The notes under the pieces were generated by a model. It saw only the letters and a list, made by a program, of their open reading frames with translations, made no database searches and was not told the DNA's origin. From contig CAZLWK010000004.1 in the NCBI GenBank assembly GCA_964563395.1, positions 1-64,000 of the forward strand: a DNA stretch of 64,000 nt. The letters are read 5' to 3'. The first letter of the stretch is position 1; each line of letters starts with the position of its first letter. Source of the DNA: JBEVOS01 sp964563395 (GTDB taxonomy: Bacteria; Pseudomonadota; Alphaproteobacteria; Caulobacterales; Aquidulcibacteraceae). The translations under genes and the position numbers were made by a program. This document shows, piece after piece, positions 25,598-33,760 of this stretch.

Positions 25598-25903
25598 ATG
25601 AACCTTGTGATCCGCACGAAACTGGAGATCTTCGTAGAAGCGCATGCTCTGGACGATGTGGAGCAAATGCTGGCGCGCGTGGGTTTCAAGGGGTGCAGCG
25701 TATTTGAAGGCGTGGAAGGCTCGGGCAGCCATGGCGCTTGGCGCCAGACCGGCGTGGACGAGGCCGGAATGCGCTTGATCATTACCATTGGCTCGGAAGC
25801 GTCCTCGCAGGCTGCGCCGACCTGGCTCGAAGATTATTTCAGATCCTATCCGGGCGTCGTGGCGATGAGCGACGTCAAGGTGCTTCGCGCCGAGCGGTTC
25901 TAG
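25598..25903 (+). CDS. sbtB: SbtB-like PII-family regulator
   Basis: Encodes 101 residues with the ferredoxin-like PII fold: TKLEIFVEAHALDDVEQMLARVGFKGCSVFEGVEGSGSHG, where the T-loop region is Gly/Ser-rich, then AAPTWLEDYFRSYPGVVAMSDVKVLRAERF. SbtB forms trimers that bind adenine nucleotides and gate SbtA. The direct adjacency to sbtA supports the call over a general nitrogen PII protein. The C-terminal Cys extension of some cyanobacterial SbtB proteins is absent. Confidence 0.85.
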   Translation: MNLVIRTKLEIFVEAHALDDVEQMLARVGFKGCSVFEGVEGSGSHGAWRQTGVDEAGMRLIITIGSEASSQAAPTWLEDYFRSYPGVVAMSDVKVLRAERF

Positions 25904-25928
25904 CGGCGCCTGGCTCCCACGTCGTGCA

Positions 25929-26030
25929 TCAAGCCTTCGTCCAAGCGAGGGCGCCAATCAGCACAAGGTTCAAACAGGCGACCAGATGCACTGCCCACAG
26001 AAGGGCGTGCGCGAGGAGCGTCTCGCTCAT
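25929..26030 (-). CDS. Possible 33-residue single-helix membrane peptide
   Basis: On the minus strand an ATG at 26030 opens a frame of 33 codons that starts MSETLLAHALLWAVHL and ends IGALAWTKA. It has one continuous hydrophobic helix and a short Lys-containing tail. No clear Shine-Dalgarno sequence precedes it. It lies in the 204 bases between sbtB and the zinc-ribbon gene, which otherwise hold nothing I recognise. Listed as tentative. Confidence 0.3.
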   Translation of the reverse strand: MSETLLAHALLWAVHLVACLNLVLIGALAWTKA

Positions 26031-26107
26031 GATAGATGCCATCCGAGCCGGCGCTGCGCCGTCGCTGCACAGCTGAAGGAGCATCGTGCGTCCGGGTCCA
26101 TTATGGC

Positions 26108-26449
26108 TCAGTCGAAGATGTCGAAGAGATCGAAACCACGCTTGCGGCGGCGCTGATCGGTCCGTCCGCGCTCGCCATATTCGCCGTACTCGCCGCGTTC
26201 GCCATACTCACCCTGTTCGCCGCGCTCACCATAAGCATCGCGCGGGGGAGGACGGTGCGACGGGTTCAGCGCCTCCGCGGCGGGCGGCGCTGAAGGCGGC
26301 GTGGCTTCCCGTGCGCCCTCGATGATCTTCTCAAGCTCGCCGCGGTCGAGCCAAACGCCCCGGCAGGTCGGGCACATGTCGAACTCGACACCGGCGCGGT
26401 TGAGCGCTTGCATGTTCGACTGGCAGTTTGGGCAAAGCAGCAACGGCAT
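26108..26449 (-). CDS. TFIIB-type zinc-ribbon protein with Tyr-Gly-Glu-Arg repeat tail
   Basis: Encodes 113 residues. The N-terminal 45 residues are a zf-TFIIB-type zinc ribbon (LLCPNCQSNMQAL, then FDMCPTCRGVWLDRGELEKIIE). After a Pro-rich linker, the tail repeats GERGEYGEYGERG-like units and ends in the basic and acidic motif RRRKRGFDLFDIFD. Related zinc-ribbon proteins are small, abundant and of unknown function. It is the last gene of a minus-strand group with DUF465 and a small basic protein. Confidence 0.8.
   Translation of the reverse strand: MPLLLCPNCQSNMQALNRAGVEFDMCPTCRGVWLDRGELEKIIEGAREATPPSAPPAAEALNPSHRPPPRDAYGERGEQGEYGERGEYGEYGERGRTDQRRRKRGFDLFDIFD
26169..26235. repeat. Tandem degenerate 9-base repeat inside the zinc-ribbon gene
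   Basis: The segment consists of about seven units resembling CGCCATACT or CGCCGCGTT on the plus strand, encoding Gly-Glu-Tyr/Arg-Gly-Glu steps on the minus strand. The copies differ at third positions. Repeats of this type often change in copy number. Confidence 0.65.
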
Positions 26450-26512
26450 TTCAAGTCGCTCCAGACGAGAGTGCGCGTCCTCGGAGTGGGGGCGCCGAGG
26501 ACGAGTGTTGGA

Positions 26513-26698
26513 TCAAGCGCGCCTGTTCGGCGGTTGATCGAGTCGAGAGGCGGCGAGCCGGTCCTTGAGCCTGAGCTTCAGTTGCTTCAATCGCTTGATG
26601 CGCATGAAGTCAGGTAGCGGGCGTTTCAGCTCGTGCTGGAGATCGGCGTCGAGCGCTTCGTGGCGCCGCGCCGCGCTCGCCGGATGCGCAGCGATCAT
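26513..26698 (-). CDS. DUF465 (YdcH-like) small protein
   Basis: Encodes 61 residues with the DUF465 pattern: a helix with RRHEALDADLQHELKRPLPD, then IKRLKQLKLRLKDRLAA. The family are small helical hairpins of unknown function, often induced by stress. The start overlaps the upstream small gene by four bases. It probably shares the promoter near 26.9 kb that carries one copy of the GACATC/CCAGAGGGGCCC motif. Confidence 0.8.
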   Translation of the reverse strand: MIAAHPASAARRHEALDADLQHELKRPLPDFMRIKRLKQLKLRLKDRLAASRLDQPPNRRA

Positions 26699-26862
26699 GT
26701 CGTCACGCCGCGCTCGGGCCGCGCGCGGCGTGGACGTTGATCCTCATTGTCATCCTCCGGTTTACGCCGGCGCTTCTTCACTTCGACCCGAAAATCGATC
26801 TCCTCCTCGGGGCGCTTCTTGGCGCGTACCACGGCATGCATGGCGCCGATTGCGTTGATCAT
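26695..26862 (-). CDS. Small basic protein (55 residues), unknown
   Basis: The ATG at 26862 follows CGAGGAGCACC, a clear ribosome binding site. The product has a short hydrophobic start (MINAIGAMHAVVRAKKR) and a highly charged tail (DFRVEVKKRRRKPEDDNEDQRPRRARPERG). The stop overlaps the DUF465 start. I do not recognise the family. The operon order is this gene, DUF465, then the zinc ribbon. Confidence 0.55.
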   Translation of the reverse strand: MINAIGAMHAVVRAKKRPEEEIDFRVEVKKRRRKPEDDNEDQRPRRARPERGVTT

Positions 26863-26918
26863 GGTGCTCCTCGTTGTCCACTCCGGCGGCGTGATTGTCC
26901 GCGTCAGAGCGATGCGGG

Positions 26919-26957
26919 CCGACATCGCAGCACATGCCGCCAGAGGGGCCCGGCCCG
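26919..26957 (-). promoter_or_regulatory. Four-copy intergenic motif, copy 1
   Basis: GACATC (26921-26926), then 13 bases, then CCAGAGGGGCCCGG (26940-26953). It lies 58 bases upstream of the small basic protein gene, in the 150-base gap before dedA. The same two blocks recur at 29.65, 33.55 and 36.86 kb, each upstream of a minus-strand gene. Confidence 0.6.
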
Positions 26958-27015
26958 CTCCAATCAAGGTGGGCAGCCGGCTGAAGGCGCGCAACGTTCA
27001 CGACGATGAGAAGGC

Positions 27016-27657
27016 TCAATGATTGCCATCGGACCGCCCGGCGGGCGCGCGTTGCTGGGCTTGCCGACGCAAGAGGACCGACACGCGCCATGCATAGGCA
27101 AGCACCGTGAGCGACAAGACTGCGAAAGCAATTGGATCAATCCAGGCGCCGACGCGATGATAGTGCGCCTCCAGCACGTAGCCCGCGCCAGTGAGCAGGC
27201 TGACCCAGGCGAGTGAGCCAAGGCTTGTCAGCACAAGAAACAGCGCCAACGGCATGGCGAACAATCCTGCCGGCGCGGAGATCAAAGTGCGCACGCCCGG
27301 CACCAGCCGTCCCACCAGAACCGCGAAGGCGCCAGCGCGCGCGAACCACGCGTCGGCGCGCGCGAGATCCTGGCGATCGAGGCCGAGCCATGGTCCGGCT
27401 CGGTTAATGAGGGCATCGATGCGCGCGCGTCCAAGCCAATGCGCGCCCCAATACCAGGGCAAGGCGCCGACCATCGAGCCTAAAGTTCCGGCAGCGATGG
27501 TCGGCGCGAGCTGAAGCCGGCCGTCGGCGCAGGCATAGCCGGCAAGCGGCATGATCAATTCCGACGGCAGCGGCGGAAAGAGATTCTCCAGCACCATCAG
27601 GGCGAAGACGCCCCAATAGCCGGCCTCGGCCACGAGATCGATCACCCATTGCGTCAT
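27016..27657 (-). CDS. DedA-family membrane protein
   Basis: Encodes 213 residues with five to six membrane helices and the DedA/SNARE-associated domain pattern: ENLFPPLPSELIMPLAGYAC, GSMVGALPWYWGAHWLGR and FAVLVGRLVPGVRTLISAPAG. These proteins are now seen as lipid (undecaprenyl phosphate or phosphatidylethanolamine) flippases that need a proton gradient. It lies 12 bases downstream of terC on the same strand, likely in one operon, which fits a membrane and pH-stress cluster. Confidence 0.9.
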   Translation of the reverse strand: MTQWVIDLVAEAGYWGVFALMVLENLFPPLPSELIMPLAGYACADGRLQLAPTIAAGTLGSMVGALPWYWGAHWLGRARIDALINRAGPWLGLDRQDLARADAWFARAGAFAVLVGRLVPGVRTLISAPAGLFAMPLALFLVLTSLGSLAWVSLLTGAGYVLEAHYHRVGAWIDPIAFAVLSLTVLAYAWRVSVLLRRQAQQRAPAGRSDGNH

Positions 27658-27669
27658 GGCGCTTCGGCG

Positions 27670-28704
27670 TCAAACCGGTTCGGCTTTCGGCGTGCGGGTA
27701 CGGTAGAGCGAATAGATCATCGCGCCGCCGATCAGAGCGAGCGTCATCACGAGCGCCCAGTGCGGTTCGAGATAGGGCGCCCAGCCCAGCTCTTTTGAAA
27801 GGCCAAAATTCCAGATGATTTTGGCGCCGATCAGCACCAGCACCAGCGAGAGCCCGTATTTGAGATATTTGAATCGTTCCACAGCGGCGGCGAGCATGAA
27901 ATACATCGAGCGAAGGCCGAGGATGGCGAAGATGTTCGAGGTGTAGACAATGAAGGGGTCGCGCGTGACCGCAAAGATGGCGGGCACCGAGTCCACAGCA
28001 AAAATGATGTCGGCCGTCTCCACCATGATAAGCGCAAGAAAGAGCGGTGTTGCATAGAGCACGAGCTTGCCGGTCGCTGGATCGGATCGCCGGACAAAGA
28101 AATTGTGGTTCTCGATTGTGTCCGTGACGCGCATGCGCCGGCGCACAAAGGCGAGGAGCTTGTTGTCTTCAAGTTTCATCTCCTGGCCATGGCCAGTGAG
28201 CATTTTCCAGCCGGTCCAGATCAGGAAGGCGGCGAAGATATAGAGCACCCAGGTCCATGAATTGACCACGGCCGCGCCCATCGAGATGAAGATGGCGCGG
28301 AAAACGATGGCGCCGATAATGCCCCAGAACAGAACCCGGTGCTGATACTCGCGCGGCACCGCGAAATACGTGAAGATGAGTGAGATGACGAAGATGTTGT
28401 CGAAGGCGAGCGCCGTCTCCAGCAAATAGCCGGTGAAATACTGGATCACAGCCTGCTGATTGAGATTGTCGGGCGAAGTGTAAAAGCGCGGGTCTGGCTC
28501 GTACACGAAGCCGACATAAAGACCGAAGACAAGCGCAAGCGAAGCAAACCCCGCCCACATCATCGCGCTCTTGGCCGGTGAGACAACGCCGTCTTTGCGG
28601 TTCAAGAGTCCGAGATCGACCCAAAGCAAGAAGCCGATGAAGGCAAGAAAGCTGAGCCACAGCCAGACCGGTTGGCTCGCATATTCAGCGGTGAGAAAGT
28701 CCAT
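27670..28704 (-). CDS. TerC/Alx-family membrane protein
   Basis: Encodes 344 residues with about nine membrane helices. TerC marks are present: LLETALAFDNIFVISLIF, AVDSVPAIFAVTRDPFIVYTSNIFAILGLRSMYF, with the conserved Asp residues in the helices. Alx-type TerC proteins help manganese export and are induced by alkaline pH in Escherichia coli. No yybP-ykoY riboswitch is apparent upstream. It is followed by dedA in the same direction. A metal/pH role is inferred from the family. Confidence 0.9.
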   Translation of the reverse strand: MDFLTAEYASQPVWLWLSFLAFIGFLLWVDLGLLNRKDGVVSPAKSAMMWAGFASLALVFGLYVGFVYEPDPRFYTSPDNLNQQAVIQYFTGYLLETALAFDNIFVISLIFTYFAVPREYQHRVLFWGIIGAIVFRAIFISMGAAVVNSWTWVLYIFAAFLIWTGWKMLTGHGQEMKLEDNKLLAFVRRRMRVTDTIENHNFFVRRSDPATGKLVLYATPLFLALIMVETADIIFAVDSVPAIFAVTRDPFIVYTSNIFAILGLRSMYFMLAAAVERFKYLKYGLSLVLVLIGAKIIWNFGLSKELGWAPYLEPHWALVMTLALIGGAMIYSLYRTRTPKAEPV

Positions 28705-28784
28705 GAGGCGGCGCGCTTTCGTTGCGGATCAAAACGATGCGCCCGCGGGCCGGAGCACGTGGGCGCGGAGGAGTTTGAGTTTGT

Positions 28785-29528
28785 CTATTCTTCGCGCTGG
28801 CCGAAGAGCGACAGAAGCAATTGGAAGAGATTGACAAAGTTGAGATAGAGGCTGAGCGCGCCCCACACTTGCGCCTTGGCCGCAGCATCGCCCGCAACAC
28901 CGGCGATATATTCGCTCTTAAGGCGTTGCGTGTCGAACGCCGTGAGGCCGGCGAAAACCAAAACGCCGATGACCGAAGCGACGAACTGCAATAGGCCCGA
29001 TTGTAGGAAGATGTTCGCGATAAAGGCGAGGACGACGCCGATTAGGCCGACCATGAGAAATGTGCTCATGCCGGAAAGGGATCGTTTGGTCGTGTAGCCG
29101 AAGAGGCTCAAGGCCCCGAAGGCGGCGGCGGTCACGAAGAAAATTTGCGCGATTGATTGGCCGGTGAAGGCCTGGAACAAAACGGCGAGGCTCACGCCCT
29201 GGAGCGCTGCCACACTCCAATAGATGGTGTGCGTGGCGCCTGTGCTGAGGCGCGCGGCGTTGAAGGACGCCAGCAGCAATAAGCCAAGCGGCGCGAACAC
29301 CGCGACCCAGCCGAGCGGCGTAAATTGTCCGGGACCCGCAAAGAAAAGCGCGCCGGCGCCGGTCGCGATCAGAAAATAGGCGACCGCGCCGCTGACGCCG
29401 AGGCCCGCGAACATGTAATTGTAAATGCCCAGCATGTGCTGGCGCAGTCCCGCATCATAGACGCTGTCGGCTGCTGCGACGCGCGCTTGAGCGCGGGCGT
29501 CCTGGCGCTGAAAGTCATCGAAGGCCAT
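28785..29528 (-). CDS. Bax-inhibitor-1 (YccA/YbhL)-family membrane protein
   Basis: Encodes 247 residues from the ATG at 29528 (MAFDDFQRQDAR); the ATG at 29537 is an alternative. After a charged N-terminus there are seven membrane helices with the family pattern HMLGIYNYMFAGLGVSGAVAYFL, GVLVFAGLTAFDTQRLKSEY and LYLNFVNLFQLLLSLFGQR. These proteins act as pH-sensitive Ca2+ leak channels or as FtsH partners. Copy 2 of the shared intergenic motif lies 115-125 bases upstream. A frame running to 29756 is not supported by any start signal. Confidence 0.9.
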   Translation of the reverse strand: MAFDDFQRQDARAQARVAAADSVYDAGLRQHMLGIYNYMFAGLGVSGAVAYFLIATGAGALFFAGPGQFTPLGWVAVFAPLGLLLLASFNAARLSTGATHTIYWSVAALQGVSLAVLFQAFTGQSIAQIFFVTAAAFGALSLFGYTTKRSLSGMSTFLMVGLIGVVLAFIANIFLQSGLLQFVASVIGVLVFAGLTAFDTQRLKSEYIAGVAGDAAAKAQVWGALSLYLNFVNLFQLLLSLFGQREE

Positions 29529-29650
29529 CGCTTCCATCCTCTGTCGTGTTTCAGCATCACGGATCGCGGACGGAGGGCCCAAATCCCGCTGCGCGGGTGG
29601 GGGGGCGATGGTGCGAGATCTGGGCGCACTCCGCTCCGCAATCCTCCAGT

Positions 29651-29690
29651 CCGACATCGCGGCTTTGCGCCGCCAGAGGGGCCCGGTCTG
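29651..29690 (-). promoter_or_regulatory. Four-copy intergenic motif, copy 2
   Basis: GACATC (29653-29658), then 14 bases containing GCGGC-TTT-GCGCCGC, then CCAGAGGGGCCCGG (29673-29686). It is upstream of the Bax-inhibitor-like gene and downstream of the LysR gene end (29781), so it most likely belongs to the former. Confidence 0.6.
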
Positions 29691-29780
29691 GTCCGGCAGA
29701 GATGGGGAGCTGAAGCGATGGGGGAAGCGGGTCGATGATTGGTTGTGCGAATGCAAGCGATCGAAGTGCGAAATGGCTCG

Positions 29781-30671
29781 TCACTGAGCGGCGCGTGCAG
29801 CGTCCAGTGACGCCAGAATGAAATTGGCAAGCCGCTCGGCGGCGATTGGAAGCGTCTTGCCGGCGCGTATGAGCGCGATCTCCGCGTCCGCAAGTGGCGG
29901 GAAGCCATGCTCGGCGCCTAAAACCATCAACTCATCGGGAACCATCTCTGTGGGCAAGGCCGTGACGCCAAGACCAGCGCGCAGCGCCGCGTGTTGGCCT
30001 GCAAGAGAAGGACTCGTATAGGCGATGCGCCAAGCCTTGCCCGCAGCATCCAGCGCCGCGGTCGCGCGTTTGCGATATACACATGGTGTTGGCGCTGCGA
30101 TGAGCGGAATGGGCGCATCCTTGGGCAGAACGTCTTCGCCGGCCCCAACCCAAACCAGGTGTTCGCGCCAGACCGGCAGGCCGACATCTGCGCCTACAGG
30201 CTCGCGTTTGATGAGCGCCAAATCGAGTTCGCCCTGGCCCATTTTGTCCATGAGCTTGAGCGTCAGGTCGCATGTCACCGAGAGGCTGACATGCGGGTAG
30301 GCGCGCGCATAGTCGCCCAAGATGCCTGGCAAATGCGTGGTGGCGAAATCCTCTGGGGCGCCGAAGCGAACCTCGCCCTCAAGCGTGTGTTCAAACATTT
30401 CGCCTATGATCTCGTCATTGACCCGGAGCATGCGGCGCGCTTGCACAAGCAAGGCCTCGCCTTGGCCGGTCAGCACGACTTTGCGCGGGTCCCGGCTGAA
30501 GAGTTCGGCGTTTAATTGCTCTTCCAGCCTCTTGATCTGGAGGCTGATGGTCGATTGGGTGCGTCCGAGCCTGATGCCAGCGCGCGTGAAACTCTTGGCG
30601 TCGGCCACGGCCACGAACGCGCGTAACAGATCGAGGTCGAGATTGATCAGTTTCGGCTTCTGTGTCGGCAT
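29781..30671 (-). CDS. LysR-family transcriptional regulator
   Basis: Encodes 296 residues. The N-terminal helix-turn-helix reads LDLLRAFVAVADAKSFTRAGIRLGRTQSTISLQIKRLEEQLNAELFSRD, the family hallmark, followed by a two-lobed ligand-binding domain (about 95-290). It lies between the Bax-inhibitor-like gene and the broken lipoprotein gene, within an ion and pH-stress cluster that includes NhaA. By analogy with NhaR it could control ion transporters, but this is only a guess. Confidence 0.88.
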   Translation of the reverse strand: MPTQKPKLINLDLDLLRAFVAVADAKSFTRAGIRLGRTQSTISLQIKRLEEQLNAELFSRDPRKVVLTGQGEALLVQARRMLRVNDEIIGEMFEHTLEGEVRFGAPEDFATTHLPGILGDYARAYPHVSLSVTCDLTLKLMDKMGQGELDLALIKREPVGADVGLPVWREHLVWVGAGEDVLPKDAPIPLIAAPTPCVYRKRATAALDAAGKAWRIAYTSPSLAGQHAALRAGLGVTALPTEMVPDELMVLGAEHGFPPLADAEIALIRAGKTLPIAAERLANFILASLDAARAAQ

Positions 30672-30750
30672 GAGCCTGTCCTAGAAGGAAGTGGTCAGAG
30701 CCAGAATAGCACTGGCCGACTGTTTCGTGTTCAGCTTTGCACGGATTCTG

Positions 30751-31146
30751 TTAGTTGCCGCCCTCGGTAATGGCGCCCTCGACAGCGGCGCGTGTCGCGC
30801 ACTGGACGATTGCTTCTCGACTCTGCGCGTCGATGCCGGGAGCGGCCTCGGCTGCCGTTTGCATAGCTTCGCCAGTGACGGTTGCGCGCGCCATCTCGGT
30901 CAATGCCTCGACATGTTCGGGCGTGATGTCTGGTCCAATACGCTCCGCCAGACAGCCGCAGAAACTTGCGGATTGACCAGCGAGCAGGCAGGCGCTGCGC
31001 GTATCGAGCATATCAGCGCTGGCATTGAGCGCTTCTTGGCCAAGTTATACTGCGCCTTGTTTGGCGCGATCGAGGTCCGCGTTGAGGTCGCCGCATGCGG
31101 CCAATCCAAAAAGGGCTGCGGCGGCGAGGATCAATCTGGCGTCCAT
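30751..31146 (-). pseudogene. Lipoprotein gene interrupted by one in-frame stop
   Basis: The ATG at 31146 follows CAGGAGACAAGC (good ribosome site) and encodes a lipoprotein signal, MDARLILAAAALFGLAACGD, then DLDRAKQG. At codon 34 (31047-31045) there is a TAA. The same frame continues without another stop for 98 codons to 30751 and codes for a helical, Cys-containing protein (LAGQSASFCGCLAERIGP, then SREAIVQCATRAA). A single base change restores one 131-codon gene. Either a nonsense mutation or a sequencing error. Confidence 0.7.
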
Positions 31147-31212
31147 GCTTGTCTCCTGGATGAAAATGGCGTGGGCAGGGTCGTATCTCTCTCAGTGGGC
31201 GGCGGTCATTGC

Positions 31213-32166
31213 TCACCTGGCGATCAAGAAGGCGACATAGGCGCAGTATCCGCAGAGGAGTATCGCGCCCTCGATACGTGTGAGGCGCTTGCCAGTGACG
31301 GCGAAGGCAAGCAGCAAACAGGCGCTGCCGATGAGTGCGCTCCAGTCGATCCAGCCGATGTCGCTCGGAATGGCGATCGGTTGAATGAGCGCGGTGACGC
31401 CCAAGATGCCCAGGATATTGTAGAGGTTGGAGCCGACAATGTTGCCGAGCGCGACGTCAGCACGGCCCTTGAGCGCCGCCGCGAGCGTGGCGACCAATTC
31501 CGGCAACGAGGTGCCGATCGCAACGATGGTCAAGCCGATCACTGTCTCGGACACGCCGGCGAGCCGCGCAGTGACGATGGCGCCTTCGACCAGGAGATCT
31601 GCGCCCCAGATGAGGAGGCCAAGGCCGGCGAGCGCGAACAACGCCGACTGCCAAAGCTTCTGCGGGACGGGATCGTGCGTGTGGCCCTCCGCTTCGTGCA
31701 TCTGCGCTGCCGCACCGCCGCTGCGTTCGATGCGCCAGATCGCAAACAGGTATAAAGCAAGCGCGGTCACAAGCAGCGCGCCAGTCCAGCGATTGAGTTC
31801 GCCGAAGATGAGCGCCATTGCGGTCAAGGCGATGGACGCGGCGATGACAAGGGCGCCGTCGCGGCCAATCGCGGCGGGGTTCACCGCGAGCGGCCGGATC
31901 ACCACGACGATCGCTAGAATGAGCAGGATATTGCCGATGTTTGAGCCGAGCACATTGCCGAGGGCGATACCTGGAGAGCCCTGCAACGCTGCATCGACGC
32001 TGGTCATCAGTTCCGGTGTGGACGTGCCGAAGCCGACGAGTGTGAGGCCGATGAGCAATTCGGATAGACCGAGCCGGCGCGCCACGCCGACCGCGCCGCG
32101 CACGATTCCTTCGCCGCCGATCGCCAACAGCGCTAAACCCGCCACAATCTGGATAATCGCTTCCAT
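31213..32166 (-). CDS. Calcium/sodium antiporter (CaCA family, YrbG-like)
   Basis: Encodes 317 residues with ten membrane helices in two homologous halves. Both alpha-repeats are intact: VGFGTSTPELMTSVDAALQG...ALGNVLGSNIGN and VAIGTSLPELVATLAAALKG...ALGNIVGSNLYN, holding the acidic and Asn ion ligands. It exchanges Ca2+ for Na+ (or H+). The loop between halves has a His-containing acidic stretch (MHEAEGHTHDP). The ATG overlaps the nhaA stop by one base, so the two Na+ transporters are co-expressed. Confidence 0.92.
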   Translation of the reverse strand: MEAIIQIVAGLALLAIGGEGIVRGAVGVARRLGLSELLIGLTLVGFGTSTPELMTSVDAALQGSPGIALGNVLGSNIGNILLILAIVVVIRPLAVNPAAIGRDGALVIAASIALTAMALIFGELNRWTGALLVTALALYLFAIWRIERSGGAAAQMHEAEGHTHDPVPQKLWQSALFALAGLGLLIWGADLLVEGAIVTARLAGVSETVIGLTIVAIGTSLPELVATLAAALKGRADVALGNIVGSNLYNILGILGVTALIQPIAIPSDIGWIDWSALIGSACLLLAFAVTGKRLTRIEGAILLCGYCAYVAFLIAR

Positions 32167-33356
32167 TATACGCCCCCCGCAGCCTTCACCGCATGCGCGC
32201 GCGGCCAAAGGCGCAACACCGCGCCTGCCATAAGAAGCGACAGCATCGATCCCATCAGCACCCCGAGCCTTGCAGCCGCTTCGCCAGCCTCATCGCCGGC
32301 GAAAGCGAGGCCGCCTATGAAGAGGCTCATCGTGAAGCCGATGCCACAAAGACAGCCCACGCCGATGACCTCGCGCGCCGAGAAAGAAAGCGGCGCGCCG
32401 AAGAGACGGGAGGCGGCGAATGCGAAAGCGCTGACGCCAAGGGGCTTGCCGAACGCAAGCGCCAATGCAACCGCCGCCGGCACGCCGCTGGAGACTTGAG
32501 CTAAGCTAAGCTCCGCGAACGACACGCCTGCCGCACAGAAGGCGAAAACCGGCAACACGAAGAACGCAGAGACGGGGTGAATTGCGTGCTCAAGCTTGCT
32601 GATCAGCGTTGTGTCTTGGGCGGTTGGACGCGGCGGCACGATCAAGGCGGCGGCGACCGCCATCACCGACGTGTGCACGCCTGATTCCTTAGCGAGTCCG
32701 CAGACGAAAACGGCGATCAACGGGTAGAGCCAGATCGGCAGCCCGTAACGGCGGCCAAGTGTCCAGGTCACGGCAAGAAGAAGGAGCGCTGCAAGGAGCG
32801 GCGTCAGCGCCAGATTGCTGGTGAACAATACCGCGATCAGCACGATCGCCATCAGGTCGTCAACGACCGCGAGCGTCAGCAAAAAAAGCCTGAGCCGTGG
32901 ATCGACCTTGGGCATGAGAATTGACAGCGCGGCCAGTGCAAAGGCGATGTCGGTCGCCACCGGCACAGGCCAGCCGCGCGGATCGAGCGCACCGGCCATG
33001 ATCCAATAGAACAGAACCGGCGCCGCGGCCCCGCCAATCGCGGCGGCGACGGGCAGCAAGATGGTTTTCGGGTTGGAGAGTTCGCCGGTTGTGAGTTCGC
33101 GCTTGAGCTCAAGCCCGATCACATAAAAGAAGACGGCCATCAGGCCGTCCTTCACCCAATCCTTCAGCGAGGCCTCGGTCCGCCAAACGCCAAGGTCGAG
33201 CGTCATTGGCGTTTTCAGCGCGTCGAAATAGGCGGCGGACAATGGCGAGTTGGCGACAATGACTGCCGCCAATGCCGCAAGCGCGAGCAGTACGCCGCCG
33301 CCGGCTTCTGTCTTTAAAAACTGCGCAACGGATCGCCCGGTCACGCTTCGGCCCAT
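32166..33356 (-). CDS. nhaA: Na+/H+ antiporter NhaA
   Basis: Encodes 396 residues from the ATG at 33356 (MGRSVTGRSVAQFLKTEAGGGVLL), close to the usual NhaA length. The Na+-binding helices are present (ALDPRGWPVPVATDIAFALAALS with TD before IAFAL, and LTLAVVDDLMAIVLIAVLF with the Asp pair). NhaA expels Na+ in exchange for two H+ at alkaline pH. The frame is open to 33527, but the extra 57 residues are basic and unlike NhaA. Copy 3 of the intergenic motif lies 194 bases upstream. Confidence 0.94.
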   Translation of the reverse strand: MGRSVTGRSVAQFLKTEAGGGVLLALAALAAVIVANSPLSAAYFDALKTPMTLDLGVWRTEASLKDWVKDGLMAVFFYVIGLELKRELTTGELSNPKTILLPVAAAIGGAAAPVLFYWIMAGALDPRGWPVPVATDIAFALAALSILMPKVDPRLRLFLLTLAVVDDLMAIVLIAVLFTSNLALTPLLAALLLLAVTWTLGRRYGLPIWLYPLIAVFVCGLAKESGVHTSVMAVAAALIVPPRPTAQDTTLISKLEHAIHPVSAFFVLPVFAFCAAGVSFAELSLAQVSSGVPAAVALALAFGKPLGVSAFAFAASRLFGAPLSFSAREVIGVGCLCGIGFTMSLFIGGLAFAGDEAGEAAARLGVLMGSMLSLLMAGAVLRLWPRAHAVKAAGGV

Positions 33357-33548
33357 CCAGTGATTTCGACTGAGAAATGCAGGGCTGGTAAAGCGCACGC
33401 CAATGGCTTTGACGCGCGGCGGGGCGCGTAATCGATTGAGGACATGCCGTGCACGCTCCGCAGCTAAGATTCGGTCCCGCGGGAGCCGGCGCGCACGAGT
33501 CTGGCGTTTACAGAACCGAGCCAACACCGGGATGCATCCCGATGCGGT

Positions 33549-33604
33549 CCGACATCACGACAAAGCCATAGGAGGCTTCTCGCCGTCAGAGGGGCCCGGC
33601 CCGC
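33549..33604 (-). promoter_or_regulatory. Four-copy intergenic motif, copy 3
   Basis: GACATC (33551-33556), then 29 bases including the small stem AAGCC-ATAGGA-GGCTT, then TCAGAGGGGCCCGGC (33586-33600). Preceded by GATGCGGTCC, as in copy 1 (GATGCGGGCC). The spacer is longer than in the others. It lies in the 400-base region between nhaA and the lipid kinase gene (divergent), which contains no gene. Confidence 0.55.
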
Positions 33605-33674
33605 ACGACGCAGCATCTGGGAGAGGGCAGGCCTCCAATCAAGGCCTCCGCGCGATCGGTTCAAATCAATCGCA

Positions 33675-33695
33675 ATCATTGTCAATCTCAATGAT
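33675..33695. promoter_or_regulatory. Inverted repeat upstream of the lipid kinase gene
   Basis: ATCATT-N9-AATGAT (33675-33680 and 33690-33695) is a perfect 6+6 inverted repeat in AT-richer sequence 66 bases before the kinase start. It could be an operator; no regulator can be assigned. Confidence 0.35.
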
Positions 33696-33760
33696 GCAGG
33701 TCCGGCATAAGACCTTGTGGCTCCCCACCTCCCGCCTGTCGGCAAAAGGGAGCCCAAGGT

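Noticed and set aside
26168..26240. Short repeats taken for a CRISPR array
   Set aside because: The units are about nine bases, have no spacers and are in frame inside a coding sequence.
28704..28784. Possible yybP-ykoY (manganese) riboswitch before terC
   Set aside because: The 80 bases upstream show no matching stem pattern or conserved riboswitch bases by eye, and the region is too short.
33357..33527. Extended N-terminus of NhaA (57 extra residues)
   Set aside because: The extra part is basic and unlike NhaA, and the usual start context fits the ATG at 33356.
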